A DNA stretch of 64,000 bases, from the NCBI GenBank assembly GCA_052145115.1, contig JBKQPG010000034.1:1-64000 (forward strand), in the 5' to 3' direction. Below the pieces are notes generated by a model that saw only the letters and a list, made by a program, of their open reading frames with translations, searched no databases and was not told the origin of the DNA. A program made the position numbers and the translations under genes. Positions 17,557-26,577 of this stretch are shown piece by piece. Position 1 is the stretch's first letter. Each line of letters begins with the position of its first letter. Origin of the DNA: CAIVVT01 sp052145115 (GTDB taxonomy: Bacteria; Acidobacteriota; Terriglobia; Bryobacterales; Bryobacteraceae).

Positions 17557-20391
17557 TCAAATGCCCGTGATGCTCACGCCCTCGGGCGCCCGCACGTAGT
17601 CGAAAATGCGCCGTTCCCTCTCCATGTGCCACTTCACTTCGATAACTCCCCGTGGGTGCGGCCAGGCCCCTTCAGCTTCAGTGATGCTATGCGACTGGAC
17701 GTTGATCCTCACTAAGTCCAGGTTCGGTGCAGCGGGGAACTCAATCCCCAGGGCGTACTTCGAAAGGTAGTAAGCCGGGCTGGCCGACCACGCATGGCAC
17801 AGGCTCTGGTCCATCGTGAAGTGCTCTGGCGTGGTCTTCAAACCACGGGAGAGAAAGAGGCCCCAGCATTGCCGCATCACGTCCTCCGCGACGCCCGCCA
17901 GTCCGGCTTTATAGAGACCGTCGAAGATGTAGAAAGCGAATTCCGCCCCTATTTTGTACCCGCCCGACGTGTCATATCCGTTCAGAAGCACGGAGCGCAG
18001 CTCGTTGGCTACGTGAACCCGGATGGCGCTCAATTGCTCCGGCGTGACAATGCCCGCCCGCACCGCGAACAGGCTCGAATCCGGCGAGTGCGTCGTGCCC
18101 TTCAAGTTGTCCCGGAAGCAGCCCTTCTGCTCGTCCCAAAACGTCCTGGGAATCGACGCCGATAGAATCGCCGCGCGGCGTTCGAGGTCGCGGGCGTCGT
18201 TTTCCATGCCGATCGCGCGCGCCATCCGCAGACCGCTCTGCAGCGCCAGAAGATACGCCAGAGAGAAGAAGCAGCTCAAGCCGCTATTGTCGATGCGCGA
18301 TTCGGGCGAGCCATCGTCGCCCTGAAATCCGCCCAGCTCGCGCAGGTTCTCCATCAGCAGGTCGTCACGCCGGTCGGACCATTTGTCGAAGTACGCCAGG
18401 TTGGAGCGGATCGCCGTCCAATCCGCGCGGATCCGCGCTGAATCTCCCGTGTGGTCGTAATAACTGCGATAGCCCTCCACCATGTTCAGCGCGAAATCGT
18501 TGTGTGTGTACGAGCCGGTGTTGGGATAGACGATGCGGAACCGCCCCGTCTCGTCCGGCGACTGTCCGAACAGTTGCAGACAGCGCCCCATCAACGCCTG
18601 GTCTCCGAACGTCGCCAGGTTAACGTGGTATTGGATGATCGTGTCGCGGCCGTACATGCCGCGCTCGCGCTGCGCGCAGTCGATGAACGCGTCCTCCATG
18701 TTGCAGCCTTGCGTGCGCTGGCACATCTTCCAGACTTCCGTCAGGCACGCGTCGGAGCAGCGGAACGAACCCTTGCGCTGCACCGGATAATTCGCCGAAC
18801 GCAGGCGCACTGATTCGAGCGTCACGTCGGCGCGCGGATTGCGGATCGACAACAGGCAATAGCGCGCGCCGCGTGGATTGGCGGGCATCCAGTCGATGGA
18901 ATCGCCATTGATGAGAACGCGGTCCCCAACCGGATACCAGGAGAACTGCTGCACATGCTGGCGATCGGGCGAAAGCCGCTCCGTGTAAATGACGTCCAGC
19001 GTCGCCCCCCGCGCGCCGCGCAGCTTGATGCGCGGCAGCATCAGGTGCATCCACTGCAGGTCGATCTGAAGGGCAAAGCCGTGCGGATAATCGGACAGGC
19101 GAAACGTGCGGCCGTCGAGCGCCGCCGGCGAGATCGACTCCCACGAATCTCCATACTCGTCCCAGCTCGTCTCGCGGCAGGGACTCTGCGCCACGTCGGC
19201 GCGTCTGACGTTGACCCATCCGCCAACGCTCTCCAGCGTTTCGTCGGGAGAATACGGAAGTGGCTTCGACTTGAGCTGCGCCTGATAGGCGCGCGCCGTC
19301 AGCACCGGCGAATGCCGGAATGCGTAAGCCGAATGCGGGTCCTTCCCGGTCGAAAAGACGAAGCCGCCGCCCGGCGGCAGGGCGAAGTACTCGTCCACCC
19401 GGTCATAGTAAGCGTCCACTACGCCGAACAAATAATTCCAACCCTGTTTCAGCTCCCACTGTTGATTGAGACGCATCGGGTGGTCAATCGACTCCGCCGC
19501 CTTCGGAACCGGCGTGCCGTTGATCCAATGCTGCCCGTAGAGTACGCCCGCGATGACTTTCTGCTCTTTGGGCGAGTACAGCCACGAGCTGAAAGCCAAG
19601 AATCTGCTGTACTGGCGCGCGTCATCGTCATAATGATGCGGGACCTCCACGGAGAAGGAATTCCATTCCTCGGTCTTGCGCAGCGGGAACACCGGGATCG
19701 GCGTTTCGATTGCCACGTTCGCGCCCGACATGAACGGAATGCTGCGCGGCTGAAGCTCGCCCCACGAGTCCTGCTCTTCGATTTCCACTGCGGGCCGCCA
19801 ACTCGAGTCGTCGAAGCGGGCTGTCTTCCATCCATCGTCTGCGCTGCTCTGATCCACCAGATCCGCGGCTTGCAGCGCAAAGCTGAGCTTGGGTGCAAAG
19901 CGGGTCCGGCTCTTCGAACGCGCGCCGCGCCAACTCGTCACGCCGGTGCTCAGATCGATGCTCCCGCCGTCGTGTTTCACTTCGCCCCAGGCGATCATGC
20001 CTCCGCGGACGGGCATCGCCTTGAATGTCTTCAGGCCCCAGAAATTCACCTCGATGGCGATGACGTTCGCGCCGGGCCGCAGGAGCTTTGCAATGTCATG
20101 CGTATCATAGAGCGGGAACCGCGGATCGAATCGCACCGGTCCGAACTCGACGAATTCTCCATTGACGAACAACTGGTAAGACGTGTCCGCGAAGACCTGC
20201 AGCGTGGCCGACTCCACTCGACCGGAGACCGCGAATTTCCTGCGAAATTGCGCGAATTGATTGCGCCCCTGGCCCTGGCTGTCGTACCAGATGAAGCGGG
20301 CGCCTGACGGCCGCGCCACCGTCGCGGGACTGACGCTGCCGGCCAGCGCGGCGGCCGTTGCCGCCGATTTCAGAAAGTCTCTTCTCTGCAT
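17557..20391 (-). CDS. Tat-exported glycoside hydrolase family 78 (alpha-L-rhamnosidase-like)
   Basis: The 944-residue enzyme begins with a Tat signal (MQRRDFLKSAATAAALAGS). N-terminal beta-sandwich modules (about 30-540, including YQLFVNGEFVEFGPVRFDPR) precede an (alpha/alpha)6 barrel. Barrel motifs are DCAQRERGMYGRD (about residue 575), the counterpart of the family's DCPQRDERLGWTGD catalytic loop, and KTTPEHF with SLCHAWSASPAYYLSKYALGI (about 855-890), matching the C-terminal glutamate segment. GH78 enzymes release terminal L-rhamnose from plant glycans and glycosides. It follows the enolase-superfamily dehydratase by 21 bases. Substrate specificity is inferred. Confidence 0.85.
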   Translation of the reverse strand: MQRRDFLKSAATAAALAGSVSPATVARPSGARFIWYDSQGQGRNQFAQFRRKFAVSGRVESATLQVFADTSYQLFVNGEFVEFGPVRFDPRFPLYDTHDIAKLLRPGANVIAIEVNFWGLKTFKAMPVRGGMIAWGEVKHDGGSIDLSTGVTSWRGARSKSRTRFAPKLSFALQAADLVDQSSADDGWKTARFDDSSWRPAVEIEEQDSWGELQPRSIPFMSGANVAIETPIPVFPLRKTEEWNSFSVEVPHHYDDDARQYSRFLAFSSWLYSPKEQKVIAGVLYGQHWINGTPVPKAAESIDHPMRLNQQWELKQGWNYLFGVVDAYYDRVDEYFALPPGGGFVFSTGKDPHSAYAFRHSPVLTARAYQAQLKSKPLPYSPDETLESVGGWVNVRRADVAQSPCRETSWDEYGDSWESISPAALDGRTFRLSDYPHGFALQIDLQWMHLMLPRIKLRGARGATLDVIYTERLSPDRQHVQQFSWYPVGDRVLINGDSIDWMPANPRGARYCLLSIRNPRADVTLESVRLRSANYPVQRKGSFRCSDACLTEVWKMCQRTQGCNMEDAFIDCAQRERGMYGRDTIIQYHVNLATFGDQALMGRCLQLFGQSPDETGRFRIVYPNTGSYTHNDFALNMVEGYRSYYDHTGDSARIRADWTAIRSNLAYFDKWSDRRDDLLMENLRELGGFQGDDGSPESRIDNSGLSCFFSLAYLLALQSGLRMARAIGMENDARDLERRAAILSASIPRTFWDEQKGCFRDNLKGTTHSPDSSLFAVRAGIVTPEQLSAIRVHVANELRSVLLNGYDTSGGYKIGAEFAFYIFDGLYKAGLAGVAEDVMRQCWGLFLSRGLKTTPEHFTMDQSLCHAWSASPAYYLSKYALGIEFPAAPNLDLVRINVQSHSITEAEGAWPHPRGVIEVKWHMERERRIFDYVRAPEGVSITGI

Positions 20392-20412
20392 TTTCGATCC
20401 CGTGTTCCAGTG

Positions 20413-21741
20413 CTATTGCGGTATCTCCGACTCCGGCAGGAAGCAGCCCCCCGGCAACGGCGGGTACAGTTCCTCGAGTCCTTCCTTCAGCTCCACGCCC
20501 AGACCCGGCTTGTCGGTGAGATCGAGATAGCCGTTTCTCACGACTGGACCGCTCTTGAGCACGCCTTCCTCCATCGGGTCGGGCGTCACGTTATACTCCA
20601 GCAGCAGACGGTTCGGCGATGCCGCCACCAGGTGCGCGTTCTCCACCGCCATCAGCCCGTCGCCCCAGTCGTGCGGGCAAAACAGCTTGTCGCGCGTGTG
20701 CGCCATGCGCATCATGTGCCACGCTTCGGTGACCCCGGCGTCGTCGCACGAGTGCTGCACGATGTCGTAGGCGCCGCTGTCCAGCATCACCGCGTTCAAG
20801 GCCCGGTTGCCGCGTTTTTCTCCGCCCGAGATCTTCACCGTCGGCAACGCTTTTTTGATCGTCAGGTAATCCTGAGCGATGCGCTGCGTCGGCTCCTCGA
20901 ACCACAGGAATTTCAGTTCCTCCAGCACCGGTGCGATCTCCAGGCACTGCGCCACCGACCAGCGCATGTTCGCTTCCTGCATTAACTGGAAGTCGGGTCC
21001 CACCGCCTGCCGTACCGCTCGCACGTAGGGCACGAAATCGGCGATCCGGATGCCCAGTTGATTGAAGCCCGCGCCGGGCCGGAATTTAAACGCCCGATAG
21101 CCGTTCTGTTTGTGCCTTAGAGCCTGTTTAACCAGGTCCTCCGGGCCAGGGTACCGCGATCCCTTGCGCCACGAAAACTCGCCGCCGCTGGCGTACACCG
21201 GCACGTGCGTCACCGGCTCCGTATCCACCGCCAGCAGCTTGTACAGCGGCACGCCCTGCGACTTGGCGATGATGTCCCACAGCGCGATATCCACGCCGCC
21301 CCACGCGCCCTGCCCGCCCGGACCGCTGATGCCGCCCGAAAGATCTTCCACGTCGTACGGGTTCTGGCCCTTCAGAATCGGCGCGATCACCGCCTCTGTG
21401 TACTGCTTCATCTCCGCCGGGCCCTTGTATTGGTTGCAACTGCCCAGGCCAGTGAGCCCCACATCGGTGGTCACCGTGACGATCGCCGCTTCGGTCTTCC
21501 AGTTGATGAGATGGTTGTCCGCGTCGGCCCACGCTTCATCGGGCTTGAGCCGGTACGAGAGATGCATCAGCTTCACGCCGGTGATTTTGATCTTCTGGCG
21601 CCGTATGCCCTCCAGCGGGTAACGGCGCGCGCCCATCTTCGCCGCCCGCGCCGGCGGCGCCTTCTCAGATGAAGCGGCCGGCATCGATCCCGCCGCGATG
21701 GCGGCCGATCCAATCAGGTAGCGCCGTGACATGGATTGCAT
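20413..21741 (-). CDS. Tat-signal enolase-superfamily (mandelate racemase/muconate lactonizing) sugar-acid dehydratase
   Basis: The 442-residue protein has a twin-arginine signal (MSRRYLIGSAAIAAGS) and the two domains of the mandelate racemase group. Barrel residues seen are FKFRPG (about 220), metal ligands in LMQEANMRW (about 250), FEEPT (about 280) and SGGEKRG (about 306), and the acid/base region FCPHDWGD (about 354). Members dehydrate aldonic or aldaric acids. Pairing with a rhamnosidase suggests an acid derived from rhamnose, but that is inference. The start at 21741 has GAGGAA ten bases upstream. A Tat signal on this normally cytoplasmic class is uncommon outside such acidobacterial and planctomycete clusters. 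Confidence 0.85.
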   Translation of the reverse strand: MQSMSRRYLIGSAAIAAGSMPAASSEKAPPARAAKMGARRYPLEGIRRQKIKITGVKLMHLSYRLKPDEAWADADNHLINWKTEAAIVTVTTDVGLTGLGSCNQYKGPAEMKQYTEAVIAPILKGQNPYDVEDLSGGISGPGGQGAWGGVDIALWDIIAKSQGVPLYKLLAVDTEPVTHVPVYASGGEFSWRKGSRYPGPEDLVKQALRHKQNGYRAFKFRPGAGFNQLGIRIADFVPYVRAVRQAVGPDFQLMQEANMRWSVAQCLEIAPVLEELKFLWFEEPTQRIAQDYLTIKKALPTVKISGGEKRGNRALNAVMLDSGAYDIVQHSCDDAGVTEAWHMMRMAHTRDKLFCPHDWGDGLMAVENAHLVAASPNRLLLEYNVTPDPMEEGVLKSGPVVRNGYLDLTDKPGLGVELKEGLEELYPPLPGGCFLPESEIPQ

Positions 21742-21828
21742 GGGACGAAAATTCCTCTATCAACAGTAAACAGGAAGTAGAGGCCGGTTGGTCCGATTTG
21801 CTTGGGCATTTGCCCGCGCGGAATTGAC

Positions 21829-23370
21829 CTAGCCGCGTCCCAGCAATTGCAGCACGTGCCGCGCGGCCGCGACGCCGCGATACTGCGCCTCCTCGAACAG
21901 CGGCAATGCGCTCAAGTCCGAGTGGGCGTACACCAGCGTGCCCTGCGGGCGCGCGCGGCGCACTCGTTCGGGATGGAACATTGACCCCGGCACGGGGCTG
22001 GGCATGGCGTGGCCCAGGCGGTGAATGTCGATGCGCCGCACGCAGGCCCGGATGTCGGGGTGAACGCGTTCGAGATCATTCAGGATGCGCTCGCTCCACC
22101 AGCGCCAGTCCCCGCCCAGCAGCACGCGCCGCATGTCGGCTGGCGCGCCTTCGGCCAGCGACCAATAAAATGTCCACACCGTGCGCTCCGGCCGCCGTCC
22201 CAGGTTCTGGTGCGTGGCCACCACGTAGCCTAGCGTAGGCGACCCGTAATCGACGTTGTCCCAGGCCGGCTCCGACTCGTCCTCCGCCGGCCAATGGTCC
22301 AGCGTCAGATTCGCCACCAGCCACGGCGCGTAAGGAATCGGCCACGCCGGCGGCTGCGGCTCGACGAGCCACGATGCCAGAAACATCGGCGCGGCGAAGA
22401 CGACCGCCTCGGTGTCGTATAGGACGTCCTCTGTGAACACCTGCCAACGCCGCCCGTTCGGCCGGATGTGGTGCACCATCGCGCCCGTCCGGATGTGCGG
22501 CGCGAGCTGCGCGATCAGCCGTCGCGCGATCCAGCCGTTGCCCTCGGGCCACACCAGCGGGCCTTTGTCGTCGGGCTCGCGCGCGGCGAAATAATGCACC
22601 CCCGCCCAGGCCGAAACGCGTCCGGCGAGCGCCCCGTAATCGTCGCGCGTGGCGTAATTGGCGTACCAGCGCAGATAGGGCGAATAAAGCCCTTCGCAAT
22701 GCAGCCAGTCGGCGAAGGAGATGCCGTCCAGCGCGCGCGTCAGGCTGCTCTGGTGCTCGAATCCCTCCTCCGCCGGAATGCGGAAAGCGCCGCTGGCCCG
22801 CAGTTCCCCGATGCGCTGCTCGAAGCGCCGGAACTGCTCCACATCGCCGCCCGTCAGGCCGAGCTGCGGCTCGATGCCCTCCTGCCAGCGGCCATTGATA
22901 AACAGCCGTTCCTGCGGGCTGTGGCAGAGCCAGCGCTCGTCCCACACGCCGTCCCGCAGCAGGCCCAACTCCGTGCACAGCTCCCGCACCAGCGTCTCGC
23001 GCTGGCTCGGAACGGGCAGGTAGTGCGCCGCCCAGGGGTACGCGCTGACCTCGTTCTGGCCCCAGCGCGCGTTGCCGCCGGCGAGGTCTTCAAGTTCCAG
23101 CAGCACGAAGTCGTGGAAGCCGCGTTTTTCGAGCCACCACGCCGCCGAGAGCCCACTGATGCCCCCGCCCACGATCGTCACGGGAACCCGCTCACTGCGT
23201 TTTGGCGCGGCGAATCGCGCGTGATCGCGGATCCTGTGCCCGCGCTCCTGCGATTCGAAGACGAAGCCGCCCTCGATCCGCCGGCCCGCCTTGCAGCTCA
23301 GCCCGGCCAGCGCCGGAGCGGCCAGCCCGGCGGCGAAGCCGCGCCGCGTCAATGCACGATCGCGCGCCAT
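21829..23370 (-). CDS. Tat-exported flavin-containing amine oxidoreductase
   Basis: The 513-residue protein has a Tat-like signal (LTRRGFAAGLAAPALAGLSC, with a cysteine that might be lipidated) and an FAD-binding dinucleotide fold (VPVTIVGGGISGLSAAWWLE, then ELEDLAGGNA). C-terminal HSDLSALPLFEEAQYRGVAAA fits the second FAD contact of flavin amine oxidases. The frame extends to 23811, but that part is an antisense shadow of the spermidine synthase gene, so the start is ATG 23370, overlapping that gene by 22 bases. In this operon a polyamine substrate is plausible. Desaturase-type activity is an alternative. Confidence 0.82.
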   Translation of the reverse strand: MARDRALTRRGFAAGLAAPALAGLSCKAGRRIEGGFVFESQERGHRIRDHARFAAPKRSERVPVTIVGGGISGLSAAWWLEKRGFHDFVLLELEDLAGGNARWGQNEVSAYPWAAHYLPVPSQRETLVRELCTELGLLRDGVWDERWLCHSPQERLFINGRWQEGIEPQLGLTGGDVEQFRRFEQRIGELRASGAFRIPAEEGFEHQSSLTRALDGISFADWLHCEGLYSPYLRWYANYATRDDYGALAGRVSAWAGVHYFAAREPDDKGPLVWPEGNGWIARRLIAQLAPHIRTGAMVHHIRPNGRRWQVFTEDVLYDTEAVVFAAPMFLASWLVEPQPPAWPIPYAPWLVANLTLDHWPAEDESEPAWDNVDYGSPTLGYVVATHQNLGRRPERTVWTFYWSLAEGAPADMRRVLLGGDWRWWSERILNDLERVHPDIRACVRRIDIHRLGHAMPSPVPGSMFHPERVRRARPQGTLVYAHSDLSALPLFEEAQYRGVAAARHVLQLLGRG

Positions 23371-24845
23371 TCCTGCTCGTAGTAGCGCACCAGCGACTGG
23401 TCGTTCAACCGGTTCGGCTCCGCCGCCACCGGCCCCATGTCGGGCGCGAAGTCGAACATCGCCGGCAGCGTCTTCACGTCCAGAAAGCGCAGCCCCGCCG
23501 GCAACCGCTCCGGCGCGTGCCACTCGCTCTGCCCGGCCAGTACAAAGCCCCACTCGCCGAACGCCGGCACATAGGCGTGGTACGGCCACGTCCGCCACCC
23601 GGCGCGCTTCAGCGTCTCGACGATGCACCAGTAGCTCTGCCGCGCGAACATCGGCGAAGTGGATTGCACCACGACCAGGCCGCCGTTCGAGATGTGCTGC
23701 TTCAGCAGCCGGTAGAACGCCGTCGTGTACAGCTTGCCCAGCGAATAGTTGTTCGGGTCCGGAAAATCCACTACCGCGAAGTCGAACAGGCCGTCGTTTT
23801 TCTCCAGCCACGGGAAGGCGTCGGCATTGATGATGTGCACCCGCGGCGCATTCAGCGCGTTCGAGTTCAGCCTCGTCAGCAGCGGATTGGTGCGGAACAG
23901 CGTCGTCATCTCCGGGTCCAGGTCGACCAGCGTGATCGATTCGAGGTTCGGGTACTTCAACATTTCGCGCACCGCCAGCCCGTCGCCGCCGCCCAGCACC
24001 AGCGCCTGCCGGGCCCCGGGCAGCGAGGCCAGCCCGGGATGAACCAGCGCCTCATGATAGCGATACTCGTCGCGCGAGCTGAACTGCAGATGCGAGTTCA
24101 GGTGCAGCCGGTAGTCGTCCCTCCATTTCGTCACCACAATGCGCTGGTACGGAGTCGTGCGCGCCAGAATCACCTCGTCGGCGTACAGCGACGCGTCCAG
24201 CGTGTCGCTCAGCCGCTGTCCGAACACCAGCCCCAGACCCAGCAGTGCGATCGCGCCGCCGCACGCCAGCCGCTGCGCCAGCCTCTGCTCGAGCTCGCTC
24301 CGGAACAGCCACGTCGTCCACAACGCCACCAGCGCGTTCAGCAATCCAAACGCCATCGCGCCGCGCACCAGCCCCAGCCGCGGCACAACGAAGATCGGGA
24401 AAATCAGCGACGCCCCCAGCGCGCCCAGATAATCGAACGTCAGCACATTCGACACCAGCTCCTTGAACTTGAACCGCTCCCGTAGAATCCGCATCAGCAG
24501 CGGGATCTCGAGGCCCACCAGCACGCCCAGCAGCGTCACCAGCGCGTACAGCAGCAACCGGAAGCCGCCCGAAACGGCGAATGCGAAGAACAGGATCGCC
24601 GACGAGAATCCGCCCGCCAGCCCGACCATCAGCTCGATCGCGATGAACCGCGACACCAGCGCCCGGTCGAGGAATCGCGATAGCCAGCTCCCGATGCCCA
24701 TGGCGAACAGGTAGCTGCCGATGATGGTCGAGAATTGAAAGACGCTGTCGCCGAGCAGGTAGCTCGCCAGCGCGCCCGCGATCAGCTCGTACACCAGCCC
24801 GCAGGCGGCGATCAACAGAACCGAGATGAACAGCGCGATCGCCAT
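23349..24845 (-). CDS. speE: Membrane-bound polyamine aminopropyltransferase (spermidine synthase)
   Basis: The 498-residue fusion has an N-terminal membrane domain of about seven helices (residues 1-205) and a C-terminal spermidine-synthase Rossmann domain (about 225-480) with LVLGGGDGLAVREMLKY, LVDLDPEMT and the catalytic-aspartate segment VVDFPDPNNYSLGKLY. It transfers aminopropyl from decarboxylated SAM to putrescine or another amine. The SAM decarboxylase in the same operon (27210-27614) supplies the donor. The membrane form is known in bacteria and is often linked to DUF350 and DUF4178 genes, as here. Confidence 0.93.
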   Translation of the reverse strand: MAIALFISVLLIAACGLVYELIAGALASYLLGDSVFQFSTIIGSYLFAMGIGSWLSRFLDRALVSRFIAIELMVGLAGGFSSAILFFAFAVSGGFRLLLYALVTLLGVLVGLEIPLLMRILRERFKFKELVSNVLTFDYLGALGASLIFPIFVVPRLGLVRGAMAFGLLNALVALWTTWLFRSELEQRLAQRLACGGAIALLGLGLVFGQRLSDTLDASLYADEVILARTTPYQRIVVTKWRDDYRLHLNSHLQFSSRDEYRYHEALVHPGLASLPGARQALVLGGGDGLAVREMLKYPNLESITLVDLDPEMTTLFRTNPLLTRLNSNALNAPRVHIINADAFPWLEKNDGLFDFAVVDFPDPNNYSLGKLYTTAFYRLLKQHISNGGLVVVQSTSPMFARQSYWCIVETLKRAGWRTWPYHAYVPAFGEWGFVLAGQSEWHAPERLPAGLRFLDVKTLPAMFDFAPDMGPVAAEPNRLNDQSLVRYYEQEWRAIVH

Positions 24846-24854
24846 CTCCGAAGC

Positions 24855-25082
24855 CTAATGCAGTGCCGCGGCGATGATGATCGCCACGCCCAGCGCCGCC
24901 AGCCCGAGAAGCGCCGCCAGGGCCGTATTCTGTTTTTCCAGGATCTCTTTCCTCAGCTCATACGGCGTGAGTTTTTCGAGGATCCTGTTGCCCGCCGTCA
25001 GCACGACTAACAGCACCATCACGCCCACCACGGCGTAAACCACGCCGTTCAGCAGCGAACCGATGTGGAACTCCAGCGGCAC
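24855..25082 (-). CDS. DUF350 small membrane protein
   Basis: A 75-residue protein with two hydrophobic helices (about 10-30 and 52-73) separated by the charged loop NRILEKLTPYELRKEILEKQN, which matches the DUF350/YjfL pattern (half of the usual four-helix duplication). It starts with GTG six bases after the stop of the preceding small gene and ends nine bases before speE. DUF350 proteins recur near PspA, spermidine synthase and glutathionylspermidine genes. Their role in membrane stress or ion flux is not settled. Confidence 0.85.
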   Translation of the reverse strand: MPLEFHIGSLLNGVVYAVVGVMVLLVVLTAGNRILEKLTPYELRKEILEKQNTALAALLGLAALGVAIIIAAALH

Positions 25083-25088
25083 AGGCTG

Positions 25089-25289
25089 CTATTTGCCCCC
25101 GAATCCCCCGCCCGACCCGCCGCCGCCGTAGTTCGGCCGCAGCGAACCCGGGTTCTCCCGCACCGTGCGCGGAACAATCAGGCGCGGAGACATCGAGCGC
25201 GGCCCCAGCGAAAACCCGCTCCACTGCGCCATGCTCATCAGGCCCAGCATCACCAGACCATAGACCCCGTACAGCGGATTCTTCACCAT
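25089..25289 (-). CDS. Small glycine-tailed membrane protein
   Basis: 66 residues: one N-terminal hydrophobic helix (LYGVYGLVMLGLMSMAQW), then a basic stretch and a glycine/serine tail (GGGGSGGGFGGK). The start ATG has GAGGAAG just upstream. It lies between the second DUF4178 gene and DUF350 with gaps of six to nine bases, so it is a real operon member. I do not know the family. The tail resembles those of surface-associated small proteins. Confidence 0.6.
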   Translation of the reverse strand: MVKNPLYGVYGLVMLGLMSMAQWSGFSLGPRSMSPRLIVPRTVRENPGSLRPNYGGGGSGGGFGGK

Positions 25290-25298
25290 GCTTCTTCC

Positions 25299-26570
25299 TC
25301 AGGCCCCCGATCCATAGTCGCTCTCCTGCCAGCGCTGGGTCTCGAACGTGCCCGCGCGCAACGTTGTAAACAGCGGCGGAATCGCCAGCAGCAGCAGCGC
25401 GAACCACAACCACCCCGTGTGCGTCACGTCGCGCCGCACCGTGACGTCGTATTCGGTCTTGTGGCTCAGCGCCCCGCCCTCCGGTTCCAGGCGGATGGCG
25501 TAATCTCCAGCGCTCAGCCGCCCGGTGGCGAATTCGCGGCTCCAGCCGAAGGAGCTTTCCTGATGCCCCGCCGACGCCAGCCCCACCGGCCGGCCGGTCG
25601 AGCGGTCGATCAGCGCCAACTCGGTCTCGTTCGCGTCCTGATCGGAGGATTTCACGTCGATATGCAAATTGGACACCGCGTTTTTCAACTCGAATTCGCT
25701 GGTCACGCCCGTCGCAAAGCCCACCTCGGGTGGAACCAGCTCCAGATGCACGGCCGCAACCTGCGCGTTGCGCCCCAGCATCATGAAGACCAGCAGCACC
25801 ACCAGCCACACCAGCCCGAGCTTGAGAAAATCGCCCCACATGTGGCGGATTTTCCGCGGATACGGCGATAGCTGGTTGGCCGAGATGCCCTCCGCTGCCG
25901 GCGCCGCGCCTGGCAGCTTGAACGCCTGCCAGATCTGCGCGCCATCGATGGATTCGCCGCACGACCAGTTGACCTCGCCCGGGCTGGCCTCCCGCGACAG
26001 CACGCGCGGCGGCGCGATGTAGTCGTCGAACTCCACTTGTTCGCCCGCCTCGACGGCCCACGGGAACTCGCCCAGCACGAATGTCGTCTGCGCCACCCCG
26101 TGCTGGAAATGGCGATAGGTGACGCCGCCTGCCGACGCCACCGGACGCCCGTTGAGGGCCGGAAAGACCGCCGGCACGCCGGCCAGCGTGTGCACGAAAT
26201 TCCAGTGGCCGTTGTACACCGTCAGGTAGCGGAAGCCCTCGTAGGGATTGAACAGCAGGTACTCGTGCCACGAGTACGGCACGCCGTCCACCCACGTCGT
26301 GCGCACCTGGAATCCGATCGTCTCCCACACCACCCCGCCCAACTGGCCGCGCGTTCCCAGCGGAATCGCCGGCTCCACGCGCATCTTCTCGTCGAAGCGC
26401 GCCAGCATCTTCAGCTCCGCTGTCGAGGCGTCGATCATCGTCAGGCAGTGCGTGCACACCGCTGTGCGCGTGTGCGCGAAGCCGCGCAGCTCCACCATCC
26501 CGCCGCAATTCGGGCACGCCAGCGCCCGCGCCCCTGTGACCATCGCTGGTTCGACCACCGGCCCGCTCAT
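25299..26570 (-). CDS. DUF4178 protein with zinc ribbon and two membrane helices
   Basis: 423 residues. An N-terminal zinc ribbon (CPNCGG...CTHC, about 19-42) is followed by a DUF4178 beta domain (about 65-215; LGTRGQLGGVVWETIGF, YSWHEYLLFNPYEGFRYL), a membrane helix (about 248-266), a periplasmic-size loop (about 270-375) and a last helix (about 385-403). DUF4178 has no established biochemistry. Its co-occurrence with spermidine synthase, SpeD, DUF350 and SPFH proteins suggests a role in polyamine-dependent envelope maintenance. The gene is eight bases from each neighbour. Confidence 0.82.
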   Translation of the reverse strand: MSGPVVEPAMVTGARALACPNCGGMVELRGFAHTRTAVCTHCLTMIDASTAELKMLARFDEKMRVEPAIPLGTRGQLGGVVWETIGFQVRTTWVDGVPYSWHEYLLFNPYEGFRYLTVYNGHWNFVHTLAGVPAVFPALNGRPVASAGGVTYRHFQHGVAQTTFVLGEFPWAVEAGEQVEFDDYIAPPRVLSREASPGEVNWSCGESIDGAQIWQAFKLPGAAPAAEGISANQLSPYPRKIRHMWGDFLKLGLVWLVVLLVFMMLGRNAQVAAVHLELVPPEVGFATGVTSEFELKNAVSNLHIDVKSSDQDANETELALIDRSTGRPVGLASAGHQESSFGWSREFATGRLSAGDYAIRLEPEGGALSHKTEYDVTVRRDVTHTGWLWFALLLLAIPPLFTTLRAGTFETQRWQESDYGSGA

Positions 26571-26577
26571 GCCCCTG

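Noticed and set aside
23371..23811. Long N-terminal extension of the amine oxidase
   Set aside because: It is antisense-frame sequence inside speE; the Tat signal begins at 23370.
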